From: Cyclospora cayetanensis
Taxonomy: Eukaryota; Apicomplexa; Conoidasida; Eucoccidiorida; Eimeriidae
Direction of reading: 5' to 3'
Assembly (NCBI RefSeq): GCF_002999335.1
Contig: NW_020312147.1
Location: forward strand, 186,001 to 250,000
DNA: 64,000 bases
The notes under the pieces were generated by a model that was not told the DNA's origin, ran no database searches, and saw only the letters and a list, made by a program, of their open reading frames with translations. Numbering within the stretch: the first letter of the stretch is position 1; each line of letters begins with the position of its first letter. Both the position numbers and the translations under genes were made by a program. Below, in pieces: positions 1-11,154 of this stretch.

Positions 1-3000
1 CACCGAAAAAAACGAGGCGATATCGGCTTCACGCCAGCATAACGCGACTTTGCGGTACGGACTCGTGAACAAGCGCGAAGCTCTCATCAAAGTCGAGCAG
101 CCGTTCCGCAACGAAGGCCTTCTGAAGCGCATCAGCACCCCACCCTCTCCACGAAGGCTCGTAGACGGCTAAGGGAGATTCGTGTTGTGTCTCGTAGGGG
201 GAAGGGGGGAAGGGGCGTGTCCTCTCTTGGCAACATAACACGTGCGAACGCTGTGAGGCTGGTACACATGGACCGTGCCTGCAGGAATCCTCTTGCATTC
301 CCCCTTTTCGACGCAGGCGAGAAAGGCCCCAGCTACCTGCCTGCCTACGCTGCCCCACGTTTTTCTGCCTTGTTGCGAGGGTGGCGACTCTCCCGTGCGT
401 GCGTGAGAGCCTCACAGGGTCTTCCTGAAGCATCTCCTTGAAAGCGTGTCCAAGCTCGTGGACAAGAACCTTGAGCTGCATGCGCAAGCGGGCCCCATAC
501 CACTCCATGCGTGTAGCGAGGAGACACACGCAGGTTGGCAGCAGGCCACGCCCGTCTCAAGAAAGGTCCCCAACGTCACGCTTTTACACACACGCCTTGG
601 CTCTACGCGCACGCACCGCGCACCTCTTGTACGTCCAGGAGTCTGGCTTGCATGGCCTTCGGAGGCGCTAGGTGTGCATGCACTGCGTGATGGAAAGGCC
701 CCAACTTGACGTGGCATGGGTAGCCAGGCGCCCTTGGGGGCTTCAAGTGGTGAGACAGGCGGAGAGGGAAGAAGGGACTGTAATAGAGGAACCCCCGAAA
801 GGCCTCCGTGCGATAAGGCAGCGCGGCTTTTTTCCCCCCCGAGCCACATGGAGGCGGCCACTTGCCGTAGGGACTGAACAAGTTTTCGACACGACGAACG
901 AAGCCGATGGCAGCGTCTCGCTCGCCAGAGGAGGTGGGAGCTCTGCTCGCTGGAGCAGCGCCCTCGAGGCTTTCACCGGACGCCGAGTCGAACACTGCAA
1001 AGACTTCGCTCATGTAGGAGAAGCCGCTGAGCGACCTGCATGCATGCACGCACGCCAGGAGGCACCAACCCCACTAACGTACCTACAGGGAGGCCTCCTT
1101 GCCCCGAGTTCGGATGCCTGCGGCATATTAAGAGAGAGGCTATAAGGGGCACGCAAGGGGAAGAGCCTCGCCTATAAACAACACACCTGCCAAACCCCTT
1201 CCACGGCTTCTTTAGTAAAGGCTGAAGTGTTAAGCCATACGCCTCCGCTAAGAGAAGGGGCGCACGCTGCACTGCAATTGACTCGGGAAACCAGGCAGCA
1301 ACCTCCAAATCACGCACGCCTCTCCCATACGCCTAAATACACACATATATACACATATATGTATACATACACCTATACACACATATATGTACACACCTAC
1401 ACACACATATGTATACACCTATACACACATATGTATACACCTACACACACATATGTGTACACCTACACACACATATGTGTACACCTACACACACATATGT
1501 ATACACCTATACACACATATATGTACACACCTACACACACATATGTATACACCTATACACACATATGTATACACCTATACACACATATGTATACACCTAC
1601 ACACACATATGTATACACCTACACACATATGTATACACCTACACACACATATGTGTACACCTACACACACATATGTATACACCTATACACACATATGTAT
1701 ACACCTACACACACATATGCATACACCTATACACACACATAAATACGCCTCGCGCCTGCCCAAACGTGAAGGCTCCCAGCTGTCCCGACAGGGGAAGCCG
1801 CTTCGTATTTGGCGCGAGGCGGTTGCAGACGCAAACTGCGAGCTTCGCATTTTCAGAGCTCTCTTGGAATGCCGCGGAGAGTTTCCGAGGGAGCGTCTTA
1901 CCCTTAGCGCTGCTGCTAGCCACTGATCCACGCTCAGACGCCCTTGTTGCTGCCCCTGTTGCTGTTGCTGTTGCTGCTGTTTGCGCAGCTCATCTCGGAG
2001 CTGCGGGGGGGCTCTATTGGCTGCTGCCTGCCCGATGGATCGCAGCATGCGCGGCACTTCTCTCCAGGAGGATCCCTCTGCAGTCTGTCTCTTGATGCGC
2101 ATTTCTGCCCAGCAGGTGTAGCCGCACCGAGCTGCTAGCTGCTGCTTCTGCTGCAGCAGCTGCAGAAGCTGCTGCAGCACCAGCGTCTGCTGCGGCTTGC
2201 TGGTGGAGTTGCTCCGCAAACACACCCACTGCGCTGCCAAGTCATCGGCAAACGGCGCATGTTGTTGAAACGTTGCGCGCTTCGAACTCCCAGGATTCAG
2301 GCTTTGCAGGAGCGCCAGTACAGTCTCGTAGTTCGATCCTTCCTGAGGAACCCGCACACCCCCAGATCGATCTTCCTTGAAGAGCCGCCTGAACACGCCA
2401 GCACTAGGCCCCGAGAGGCGATCGGCAGGAATGACAAGTTCCCTGCACACAGACACACGCAGGTTCAGAGAGAGACGCAGGCATCTCTTTGAAGCTGCGC
2501 TTTAAAAGAGCAGACTGTGGTGTACCCCGCGCCAACTGAAGGCTCTCGGCATTCGGGGTTGGGAGTTTACGGGATGATCGTGGCCTTCGCGACTGCTTGG
2601 CGAAAGCGGGAAGATGCAAGATTGATGGCGAGCTGCTCCTTGGCTCGAAGCCCCCTCCTGCAGGTGTCAGCTGGAGCAGCAGTCGCCGCAGCTGCACGAC
2701 TCCCTTCCTTCGGCTGCTGGAGCTGCATGGCAGCAAGTTGCTCTAAGAGGCCTTCGAGGGGGCGAAGAGCGAAACGTGCCAGCAAGAATGACGGCTTCAA
2801 AAATTCGCAGTACTGCAGCTTTTGCAGCAATTCGCGGGCGTGCATACTCCACTCCTCCACCCACTGCTGGTCTTCCTGTTTTTGTTGCTGCTTTTGTTGC
2901 TGCAGGCTGCGGCATGCTACTGCCGCTCGCATGGCCCTCGACGCCCTCACTGCTGAAATCCAATTGAAGTCATACGGAACCAGAGGACCCCGAAGAAAAG

Positions 3001-3199
3001 CCTGCTTGCGCTGTTCGATTATAGCGTCAGCGGGAGCTGTTGACGCGGGTTGCTGTGGCTTTGCTGATGAGGCCAGCTGCTCGAGCCCTTGTGTGGAGAC
3101 TGCACCTGCTGAGATCCAGGGGTCTAAGAGCCGCTGCCTCCCCCTGAAGATGGCCATTGCGCCGTGAAGCGCCAAATACAGATGCTCGCGGATCGCCAT
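1..3199 (-). CDS. M3-family metallopeptidase, mitochondrial intermediate peptidase-like (partial, runs off left edge)
   Basis: Probable zinc oligopeptidase of family M3; family members such as mitochondrial intermediate peptidase trim octapeptides from imported precursors. Seen on the minus strand: an open stretch 3199-2567 starting at an ATG; a second stretch about 2456-1830 ending in a segment with CGYTCWAEM, which matches the conserved GY(S/T)xxAE-type helix of M3 enzymes; a short stretch near 1049-950 with FAVFDSASGESLEG, matching the region before the catalytic helix; and LVHELGHAF at about 470-440, the HEXXH zinc motif with both histidines and the glutamate intact. A further piece at about 160-29 (KAFVAERLLDFDESFAL) fits the C-terminal helical part. 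A satellite-filled intron lies at about 1330-1750. The piece joins at 950-480 are not resolved, and the 3' end lies outside the window. The mitochondrial role is inferred from family resemblance only. Confidence 0.72.
1336..1745. repeat. AC/TATG minisatellite inside peptidase intron
   Basis: About 400 bp of tandem units of roughly 22 bp built from ACACACATATGTATACACCTA with small variants (some units carry GTGTAC for GTATAC). It lies between two coding stretches of the minus-strand peptidase, so the transcript carries the TG-rich complement. Several frames stay open through it and give meaningless Thr/His/Tyr proteins. Confidence 0.9.
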
Positions 3200-4003
3200 T
3201 TCTCGCTCGCTATGGTTGGTGAGGGCTGCTGCAGGGGAGCTGCAGCACTGGCCCCTTAGGCTTCAACTTTTGCGGCTTAAATCGCATCTACGCAGCTTTC
3301 TTCCAAGAACGTCTGCAGTTGCTGCTCTGTGCGGGCTCTTGTGAGCGGGAAAGCCGAGCGCAAAAATGCTCCTTGGGGGGCCCCTTCACAAGGGCCCTTC
3401 CAGGGAACGCCTCAGCGGCCTTGCAAATAAAGAATATCGTGTCTCTATTTAGACTGGTTCGAAAAAGAGTAACATAAATGCAGCCACGCAAATGCAAACG
3501 GCAGCAGTTTTAATGAAGGATACCTATGCTCGGCGGGGGCACCTGTTCCACAGAGTGTCTGTACAGTGCGCAGGGGGCCCCGCGACTGTTGGGGGCCCCT
3601 TCCCTCCCCCCCTCCCCGAGTCGATCCCCAGAAAACGGAAGAAATAAAGGAACGGCCGGAGGAATTCTTGAGACATTTTTTTGCATCCCTGCTGATTCGA
3701 ACGGCGCATGCGCAATCTCAACTCTCTACGCCCTCCGGTGGGGGCCCTACGCGAAGGGATATTTTTTGACGGAGTTTGGGATGCATGCGTTTACCGAGGC
3801 TCTCCTTACGCTGAACGGCAGCAGTTTACCTTCCACTGATCCTTCTCTCTGAGCGCCTTTGGGAGGTGCGAGAGAGGTGTTGGCGTGTGTGTTGCAACCG
3901 CAGCCACGCGCCACTGTGCAACTGTGCGCTCAGATTTTCCCCCGGGAAGCGTCGATCTCTCCATCCATTGACACCAGCGAGCTGCACACAGCGTCCGTAG
4001 GCT
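3200..4003. promoter_or_regulatory. Divergent intergenic region between peptidase and cap methyltransferase
   Basis: About 800 bp separate two head-to-head starts (minus ATG at 3199, plus ATG at 4004), so both promoters must lie here or in the genes. It holds several GGGGCCCC-type GC-rich palindromes (for example near 3375, 3573 and 3590). I saw no TATA box or other recognised element. Short open frames on the plus strand (3526-3852) look like chance. Confidence 0.45.
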
Positions 4004-7000
4004 ATGGAGGAGAGCACCGATGGGGGCAAGACCCCGAGGCTTCCGAAGTGTCTTCCTCCAGCAGAAGCAGCAGCAGCAAGAGAAGCAGCAGAAGCAGAAG
4101 CAGCAAGAGAAGCAGAAGCAGGAAGGGGGGAGGCAAGCCCTGTGAAGACTCCCCTTCGAGGCCGAGCACGAGCCATCGCACTTGCACGTGCGAAGGCGGA
4201 GGCTGCAGCAGCGGCAGCAGCTGCCGCAGCGCCAGCTGCATCTTTTCCTGCTGCCTCCGCTGTGGGGGAAGACATCCAGGGAGCTGCCGTCTTCACAGCA
4301 GCCGGGGAGGAGCCAGCGTCAGGGCCCTTTGCCACAGCGCGACGCCTTCCTGCCGAGTTCGCGACGGCTGCAGGGGTGCTTGGAGGGAAGCTGCAGCCTG
4401 TGCTGTCTCTCGGGTGTGACGAGGGTGTGCTGGAGGACGAAGTGGCAGCTTTCTTGGAGGAATGCTGCAGCAGCAGCAACAGCAGCGGGGAAGATCTCGT
4501 TGTAGTAGGAGCTACTGGAACGCTTGTAGGCAGGTATTCTAAGCGGCCTGTTTCCTTGCCCTTTGCCACGTCGTGTCTCCTCTCGTCAGACACCGCCCAG
4601 CTGCTCTTCGATGAGGGGTTGCCGCAGCAGCAGCAAGAGCAGCAGCTGCAGCATCTGCTGCAGCAGCTCCTCGGCGCTGAACGCAGGGCATACGGTGCGA
4701 GGCAGCTCTCCTCGCGTATTCAGATCGTCGACGTTCTACACGAAAGCCGCGCATCTCCCGCCGCTGCGGGGGAAGGCGTCGCTTCAGACAAGAGCGCGGG
4801 ATTGAGGAGCGAGGAGGAGGGGTCTGGAGACGGCGTCTTGCAAGACAAGTCTCTGAACTCGCGTAAACTCATCTACAGCATGCAAGACGACGACGACCAG
4901 CCCCAGCAACACCAGTCCCCCCTTTGTCAGCATCGCCGAAGAGAGCGCGCTGTTCGTGTTACCCAGCAAGTCTTGCTTGGGCAGAAGCTGATATACAGGC
5001 CCCGTGCCTTACGCCACCTCCAAGTGTCGGTTTTCTCTGAGACAGCGCATCTCCTCACGCCTCTACGCGACTCCAACGCAGGCGGCTTGGCACGTGCCGG
5101 CAGCAGCGCTGCCCCTCCGGAGGAGGGGGGAGAAGGAGAACTGCCTCTACAGCTTGCCAGCGATCTCCAGCGATTCGGACTCATTCACGAGGCAGCAGCC
5201 GCAGCCGCAGCAGCAGCAGCAGCACGGGTGTCTGAGCGCAAGATCATCCGCTCCGAGTCTTGGCTGTTTTCGCCTTTCGCACGCGCGGAACAAGGCTCAC
5301 CTCAGCAGGGCATGGTCTACCCGGAGTGGATAGTCGAGCTGAGACGGGAGATCGAAGAAGGCGACATAAATAGCCACCCAGAAGTGCTGTTGCAGCAGCT
5401 GCAGCATGCCGCTGCAGCCACCAGTACGGGGAGGGGCGCAGACGCAGATCTTCATGACGAGTCGCGTCGGGTGTCTGTACGGTTGTATGCGCCTGCGCGG
5501 TGTCTTCAGGTGCAGCAGCAGAAACAGCAGCACCAGCAGCAGCACTTGCTGCTGCAGCAACCCTCAGTCTTCAGCGCTCTTGTCTCCCTTTTCTTACACA
5601 ATCTGAGAGCCGCCATCGCAGCGCCTTTAGAAGCAGCAGCAGCCGCTGCAGGCACCGGTGCATCAGGAACCAGAACTCTTCCGCTCTACTACCCAGGAGC
5701 CTTAGGCGACAACCAACAGGCTATACAGTCGTTCTACGAAAATAGAAAAATCACCGTTGCAGCAGAGTCGCCTATCACCGCTCTGCGACTCCACAACAAT
5801 CAAGTGCGTCAGATTCGTTGCAGCAGAGCGAAGGGGGGACGAGCAAGGGAGGAGGAACGGGAAACAAGATTAGACCCTAGACTCAGGAATGCATGAGTGT
5901 TGCGTTTCTTGGACGCTCTCTTGAGCCGTCCCTGTTGGCCTTTTGCGTATATGTATGTACATGTATGTGTGTATATGTGTATGTGTATATCTGTGTGTAT
6001 GTGTATATGCAAGTTTATGTATGGAAGTGCATGCATGTGAACGTATGTAGGTACAAACGTATGTGTATGCACAATTGTATTTGTATACGTATTTATATGT
6101 CAGTGTATGTATATCCATGTATAAGTGTGGGTATATACATGTACGCGTATGCAAGTACATGCATGTATATGCATGTGTATATACGTATTTATATGTACGT
6201 GGATGTAAACGCATGTGTATGTGTATATGTGCATGTGTATATGTGTATGTATACGTATGCATGTATGGCATATATACATATGTAAATATATATATGTGCT
6301 TGTTCCTCTACATCGGTCTTTTGATGGTATTTTTGGCACTGTCTCGCATCTCTTCATTCGCTTTTCCTGCTTCTGTATTTCAGGCGAAGCGCATGCTGAT
6401 ACAAATGGAGGTTTTTTTAGGCGCAAGAGTTTTGGATCTCGCTTGTGGTCACGCCCAAGACCTTCTCAAATTCGCGCAAGTTCGAGTTTCCAGGCTGCTT
6501 GGTAGGGGACTGCTGCTGGCAAAACTCGAGGCGAGAAAATCTAATTCGGCATTTTTTGTCAAAAGGCCTTAGCGGTGTGCTGGCGTATGAGACAGACAGC
6601 GGCACATTATAGCTGGCAGAGAAAAGGATTAGCTTGGGAGGCCAGCTGGTTGTCTGCTGAGGACGGTTGCTCTTAGCACTACGCCGTTTCCATTTGCTGC
6701 TTGTTGTTCTGTGCGGGTGTCGCTTGTTATGCTGATACATACATATCTACATATGTATCTACATATGTATATGTGCGCTACCTTCGTGTCCGTTCTAGAC
6801 GCGTCTTTATATGCGTAGGTTGGCATCTGTCCATTCATTATGGAGCAATGCATTTGGCTGCTGCGGTCAGAGGAGTGTGTGTATATATATACGTCACACT
6901 GCACATGCACATGCACATGCACATATCCCTGCTGTGGTCGCTTTTGCCGTTCTCTGTGTACCTTCACAGGCATAGACTTTTCTCGAGATTCCATCTTAGA

Positions 7001-8624
7001 GGCCCGACATCGCGTGCGGGAGCGAAGCAGCGATCGTTTGCTGCAGCAGCTGCTGACTCCCCCAGAGTACCACGTGGGGAACGCCTTGGAGGAGAAAGCC
7101 TGGCAGTATGCTGCCAAGGAGGCATTCGATATCGTGTCTATTCAGCTGGCAATTCATTACATGGTGCCTTCGCAGCAGCAAGCAACAGACTTGCTCTCGC
7201 GGTGTGCTGGGAGGCTGGTGCCGGGGGGAAAGCTCATCGGCAGTACGATGTGTTGTAGGGAGATTGTGCGCTACGTTCTAGACTTGAAGCTCCTACAGCA
7301 GCCCTCACCAGATGCAGATGAAACCGACGAATTCGTCAGTGTTTGCCTCTCCCGGCTTGATGTAGCGCAGGGGCAGCGCGTATTTTGGGCAGGAAACAGC
7401 CTCTGCGCCCTCTTTTTCGAAGAGCAAACTCTCGCGCCTCTCCTACACCCCTTCAGGCTACCGACGGAGGAAGGTACTGTCTATGCACTAACAGGAGTCT
7501 CTCCGCCACTGTCCGTTGAACATTTGCTAATGAATGTAGACGCTGTTGCTAGCCAGGGGTGGTGCAGACAGGCTCTTCATTGAAAGTGACGCTCTTGGCA
7601 ACAGCATCCTCCTGGCTCATGATTACCGTTGCTGCAGCTAGTCGTGCGGGTGCACGACTCCCAGCTGCTTGCTCTTCTCTCTCAGCGATAGCTTGTCACA
7701 CGAGGTGACCCTGCACCAGAAGTGGCTTATTACTGGTATTAGTACTACTATTACTACCGCTCCCTCTTCGGCGCTGTGTCGGTGATGCTCTCCTTTGGTG
7801 TTATCCTACTTGCTTTATTGGTTCTCCATGCGGTGCAGTGGTAAAGGCAGTAGTAACAGCGATAGTAGTAGTAGTAGTGCTACTACTAACAGTAATACTA
7901 GTAATAGTTATACTGGGTCAGCCACCAGTGCAGGGGAGGCTGTGGCGGTAAGCTATACCTGAAATCAGCATACAACTGGGATTCCTTTGTGGCTCTTCTG
8001 CTTACTGTTTTCTGCCTGCCTCGTAGTCTGTCTGCCAACGGCACGTCGCTCTCAGTGCATCGCCACTCCATTCGGCCCCTTGGGTCCTTGCAGATGGTGC
8101 CTTTATTAGATTTTTAGCATATGTGTGTATGTATCTACACGTATATACATATAGGCGTATACACATATAAACATATGTATATATGCGTGTGTCTTATGGC
8201 TCTAGAAGCAACTCGAGGCTTGCGTATTCGGGACTGCGTGTCTGGTGCGGCGGTTTCCGAGTTGGCGTTGCATTTGCTGGAGGTCTTTTCGACTCGCTTC
8301 GGGATAAAATATCATTTTTGGCTGCGGACTGCAATAGACGCTGAGGAGTTCGTGTTTCCCTTCAAGGCCGTTAGGAACACTGCGAAGGAGCTAGGTCTCG
8401 AATGTTGCCTCTCGGTGTCCTTTCCGCGGCTACTAGATGCAGCAGCAAATCATCCGAAGTTGGGGGCTGACGCGAGAGCCTGGGTAAGAGGCCTCAGGAG
8501 CAGACGGGGGGCCCTTCTTGACAGGCAGCAGGCGGAAACGTTTGCTCTATATAAGGCGTTCTCTTTTAGAAAAATTGACCCGCATGCGCAGCAGCCGAAC
8601 CACGCAGAAAATGCGATCGAGTAG
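4004..8624 (+). CDS. mRNA cap guanine-N7 methyltransferase with large N-terminal extension
   Basis: Transfers a methyl group from S-adenosylmethionine to N7 of the cap guanine of nuclear pre-mRNA (Abd1/RNMT family). Four exons with matching phases: 4004-5803, 6384-6501, 6970-7473, 8206-8624, giving 946 residues. Exon 1 ends with SPITALRLHNNQ, the family segment before the SAM domain (compare SRIxxLRNFNNW). Exon 2 has motif I, VLDLACGHAQDLLKF (about residues 616-630). Exon 3 supplies GIDFSRDSI and FDIVSIQLAIHYM (about 692) followed by LVPGGKLIGS. Exon 4 holds FGIKYHFWL and an Ala/Asp-rich C-terminal segment typical of the family. The roughly 580 residues before the catalytic core are rich in Ala, Gln and Glu runs and match nothing I know. 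The exon 3-4 join is the least certain; the acceptor at 8205 was chosen by phase. Confidence 0.86.
5944..6296. repeat. TGTATG/GTATAT satellite in methyltransferase intron 1
   Basis: About 350 bp of degenerate TG and TATG units (TGTATGTGTATATG type) fill most of the intron 5804-6383. The sense strand is TG-rich. A smaller patch of similar sequence lies at 6727-6935 in intron 2. Confidence 0.88.
7727..7917. repeat. Imperfect TAC/TAG triplet arrays in inverted orientation
   Basis: In methyltransferase intron 3, a TACTACTATTACTACC patch at about 7743-7760 is followed some 110 bp later by GATAGTAGTAGTAGTAG and then by TACTACTAAC. The TAC-type and TAG-type runs are complementary, so the intron RNA could fold into hairpins, both locally (7862-7890) and between the two patches. 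Confidence 0.7.
8117..8192. repeat. TGTATG/TATACATA patch before methyltransferase exon 4
   Basis: Short degenerate TG/TATA satellite immediately upstream of the chosen exon 4 acceptor. It belongs to the same class as the longer intronic arrays. Confidence 0.7.
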
Positions 8625-9886
8625 GTCAGTCACAGGGGCATTGTGTCGCCGCCTGTCTCTACCATTGGCCGCTAGAGGAGCAGTCGGGTTTGATTGGAAG
8701 CATCAGTTCCCTGATGATGCTAGTGGCTGCCGCCTATGCGCCGCTGCTAGAGGCAAGCGCATCGCTGGGGATAGGCTGCCTCAACGCAGAAGCGCCTCGC
8801 CGCGTGTAGGTGCTCTTAAGGAAAGGAGCTGCGGAACGGCAGGCTCCTGGTTGTATCTCTTTGTCACTGTAGGGGGCCCCGCAGGCCCAGGTGCAGTTGC
8901 TTCTACATGCCATTTGAGGGCCACAGCTGCATCAGTACAGGTGCTGCGATGCTGCACATGGCTGGCACTGCTTAGAAGCGCTGAAAGTGCAAATACAGCG
9001 CGAGCTTGGAGTGTGGATGCACCTGACGCATAGCGCGCTGCAAATGCGTGCGTGGCTGTGGCATGGGAGCGACCTGCGGTTTCTCAGACTCAAGGTTGAA
9101 CGAAGGGGGCTGGGTTTTAGGGGCTGCGTCTGCATGTAAAGCGGTCTAATGAGTGCGTAGATGTCTCTAGGGACTACGAGAGCGCACTGAGTTTTCTTTA
9201 GGAGTGGGCCTGGTTAGTGGAGGGGAGCAAATGAAGGATGCGGTCAGGCGGTGCCTGTAGGGATACGCTTCGTTGGAGGCAATACCACGCACCCTGGAGA
9301 ACAGGCTAAACCGCGACGAATGTTAAGTGGAGGGCGTAAAGTTCGTAAATGCTACATGGCGCCTCTCGGGGCCTGTTTGCAGAATTGTCTAAGCCCTCAG
9401 CTTGCAGCGCGTGCCAGCGCCTTCCCTTGTTTACACGGCCAACAGGCCCACAGTGATCGCAAAGTAGCTGTGCTAGAGCTACCTTAAGACAGCTGCAGTA
9501 GGCATGGCTCCGCTAGGGAGCCTCACTTGTTACTAAAACTGCCTGCTCCCCGTGTGCGCCATGAAGCTTCACACAATCCTGTCAGCGAATACGCAGAAAA
9601 TTCAGCCTTCTGGGTTGGGACGACAGTACCCTAAGGCCGTAACTTCTCTCCATATAAACATTGACCCCCAAAGCCTTTTAAACACTTTTTTTGGCTATGG
9701 CTACCAATACACCACGAGACCCCCTTTTCTTCGGGGGCCCCATGAGCAGACTCCCGCGGCCGCCTGACGAAGGGACACCTTCATGCGCAGGCAGCGAGAT
9801 GTTTGGCAGCTGTTAAGGAACATCTGTGCGTTCAAAAGTCTTTTGTTGACGTGCTCTCACTCCTGTGTTGACCAACGACGACTCAG
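8625..9886. other. Intergenic, no supported gene
   Basis: Follows the methyltransferase stop. Only short open frames on both strands with no recognisable motif or triplet-repeat coding signature. A GGGGGCCCC motif occurs near 8873 and 9735. Confidence 0.5.
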
Positions 9887-10752
9887 GTGTACAGACAGCT
9901 CGGACAACCGGGTGCTCTCTCCAGCGTCATAACGCACCCTGCGAACATCAGCAGTGTTGTTGGCTGTTTGTGGAGACTTCATGAGCACTTTTTGAACCAA
10001 AAGGCGTGCAGCACGGAGAGTTACATTCCAGGAAATTATCGCAATAGCCGCCGCTGCATTTGCACACCCAAGGTAGCGCGGGCTGCTGGTGCTCCTCCTC
10101 CTCCTGTTGCTGCTTTTTCTGGGGCCACATCGGGGGAGGCAACAGCACGACCCACATGCAGCACAGGAGCGCCCAGCTGCCGCTGCTGCTGTTGCTGCTT
10201 TCATCCCTTCGCTCAGCAGCGGCAGCCCATAATTCGTACCTCAGGTGGTATCAACAGCAGCAGCCACTCCGCCAGTCGCTGTTTGTGCCGCTCCGGAACC
10301 CACAAGCAGGAGAGCTTCGTCGGCCCAGAGCCTCAACTCTAGGCTTCCTACCAACACATCCGACAGTTTGTGGCGGGCCTGTACTGGGGGGACCACTCCG
10401 TTCCCTCCCTCCTTTTCGCATCCCTCCCTGCAAGGCGCCTTCCAGTCTCTGGGTACCCCTGCCCGCAACGCCTCCCGTAGGGGAGCTCGTCCTCCCTTGT
10501 GGAGGAGCTCGTGGTCTTTCTTTATGGGCCGTTCCAAAGAAGCGGACTTCACACGCCAAGACACGAAGCCGCCGAGCGTGCTGGAATAGAAGAGCTCCCA
10601 AAAATCACTACAAGGTGGGTGGGGATCGCGTGGACATCTTTTGAAGAGTGGAGCTGGAGCATCGTAGGCGACATTGCCATGCGCTTTTTCTCGAGCAGTT
10701 CTACGTGTTATCCGCGCGTTCTTTTCCTCGGGCGAAGCGCTCTTTGCGACTC

Positions 10753-10784
<32 letters not shown>

Positions 10785-11145
10785 TGTGTGTGTGTGTTTG
10801 TGGTGTGCGCGACGCTTCAGTTCTCCTCCGTGGATCTCATAGGGCCTCACCTCTCCGGAGGCTTCGCTCTGACTGCCCGACGTACAGCCTGTGCGCAGTG
10901 GCTAGGTCTCTCTGGCTTTGCGCCTTCTCCGCAGCTGCTGCGCGAAGCTCCCAAGGCTTCTGCAGCTGCAGATGCAAAGGGTTCCCCCTTAGAGAGCCAG
11001 GAGCAGGGGCCCCCGGACGAGCCTTCTCAGGGGCCCCCAGAAGGGCCCCCGGAAGGGGCTTTTCAGTACCCCCTTAGCAGCAAGGGGCCACCACAAACCC
11101 TCAAATACAAGACAGAGGAGGGAGAAACAGGTCCTTCCTCCCCAG
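9887..11145 (+). other. Possible 5' coding region or 5' UTR of the RRM gene
   Basis: Two stretches look coding by composition but could not be joined: 10245-10589 (Ser/Pro/Arg-rich), and about 10905-11150, which reads EAPKASAAADAKGSPLES and then a Pro/Gly-rich run with repeated GPPEGPP. The latter is in a different frame from the RRM exon that starts a few bases later, with no room for an intron. A (GT)n run at 10754-10802 would be intronic if the stretches belong to one gene. Untranslated leader remains equally possible. Confidence 0.3.
10754..10802. repeat. (GT)n microsatellite
   Basis: Nearly pure GT dinucleotide run of about 48 bp broken by single TATG and TTTG interruptions. It lies upstream of the RRM exon, probably in an intron or leader, with the TG-rich strand in the sense direction. 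Confidence 0.9.
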
Positions 11146-11154
11146 GATGACGCT

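Noticed and set aside
1227..2095. Long Thr/His/Tyr-rich open frames over the AC satellite
   Set aside because: The repeat unit lacks stops in several frames; the same tract lies in an intron of the minus-strand peptidase.
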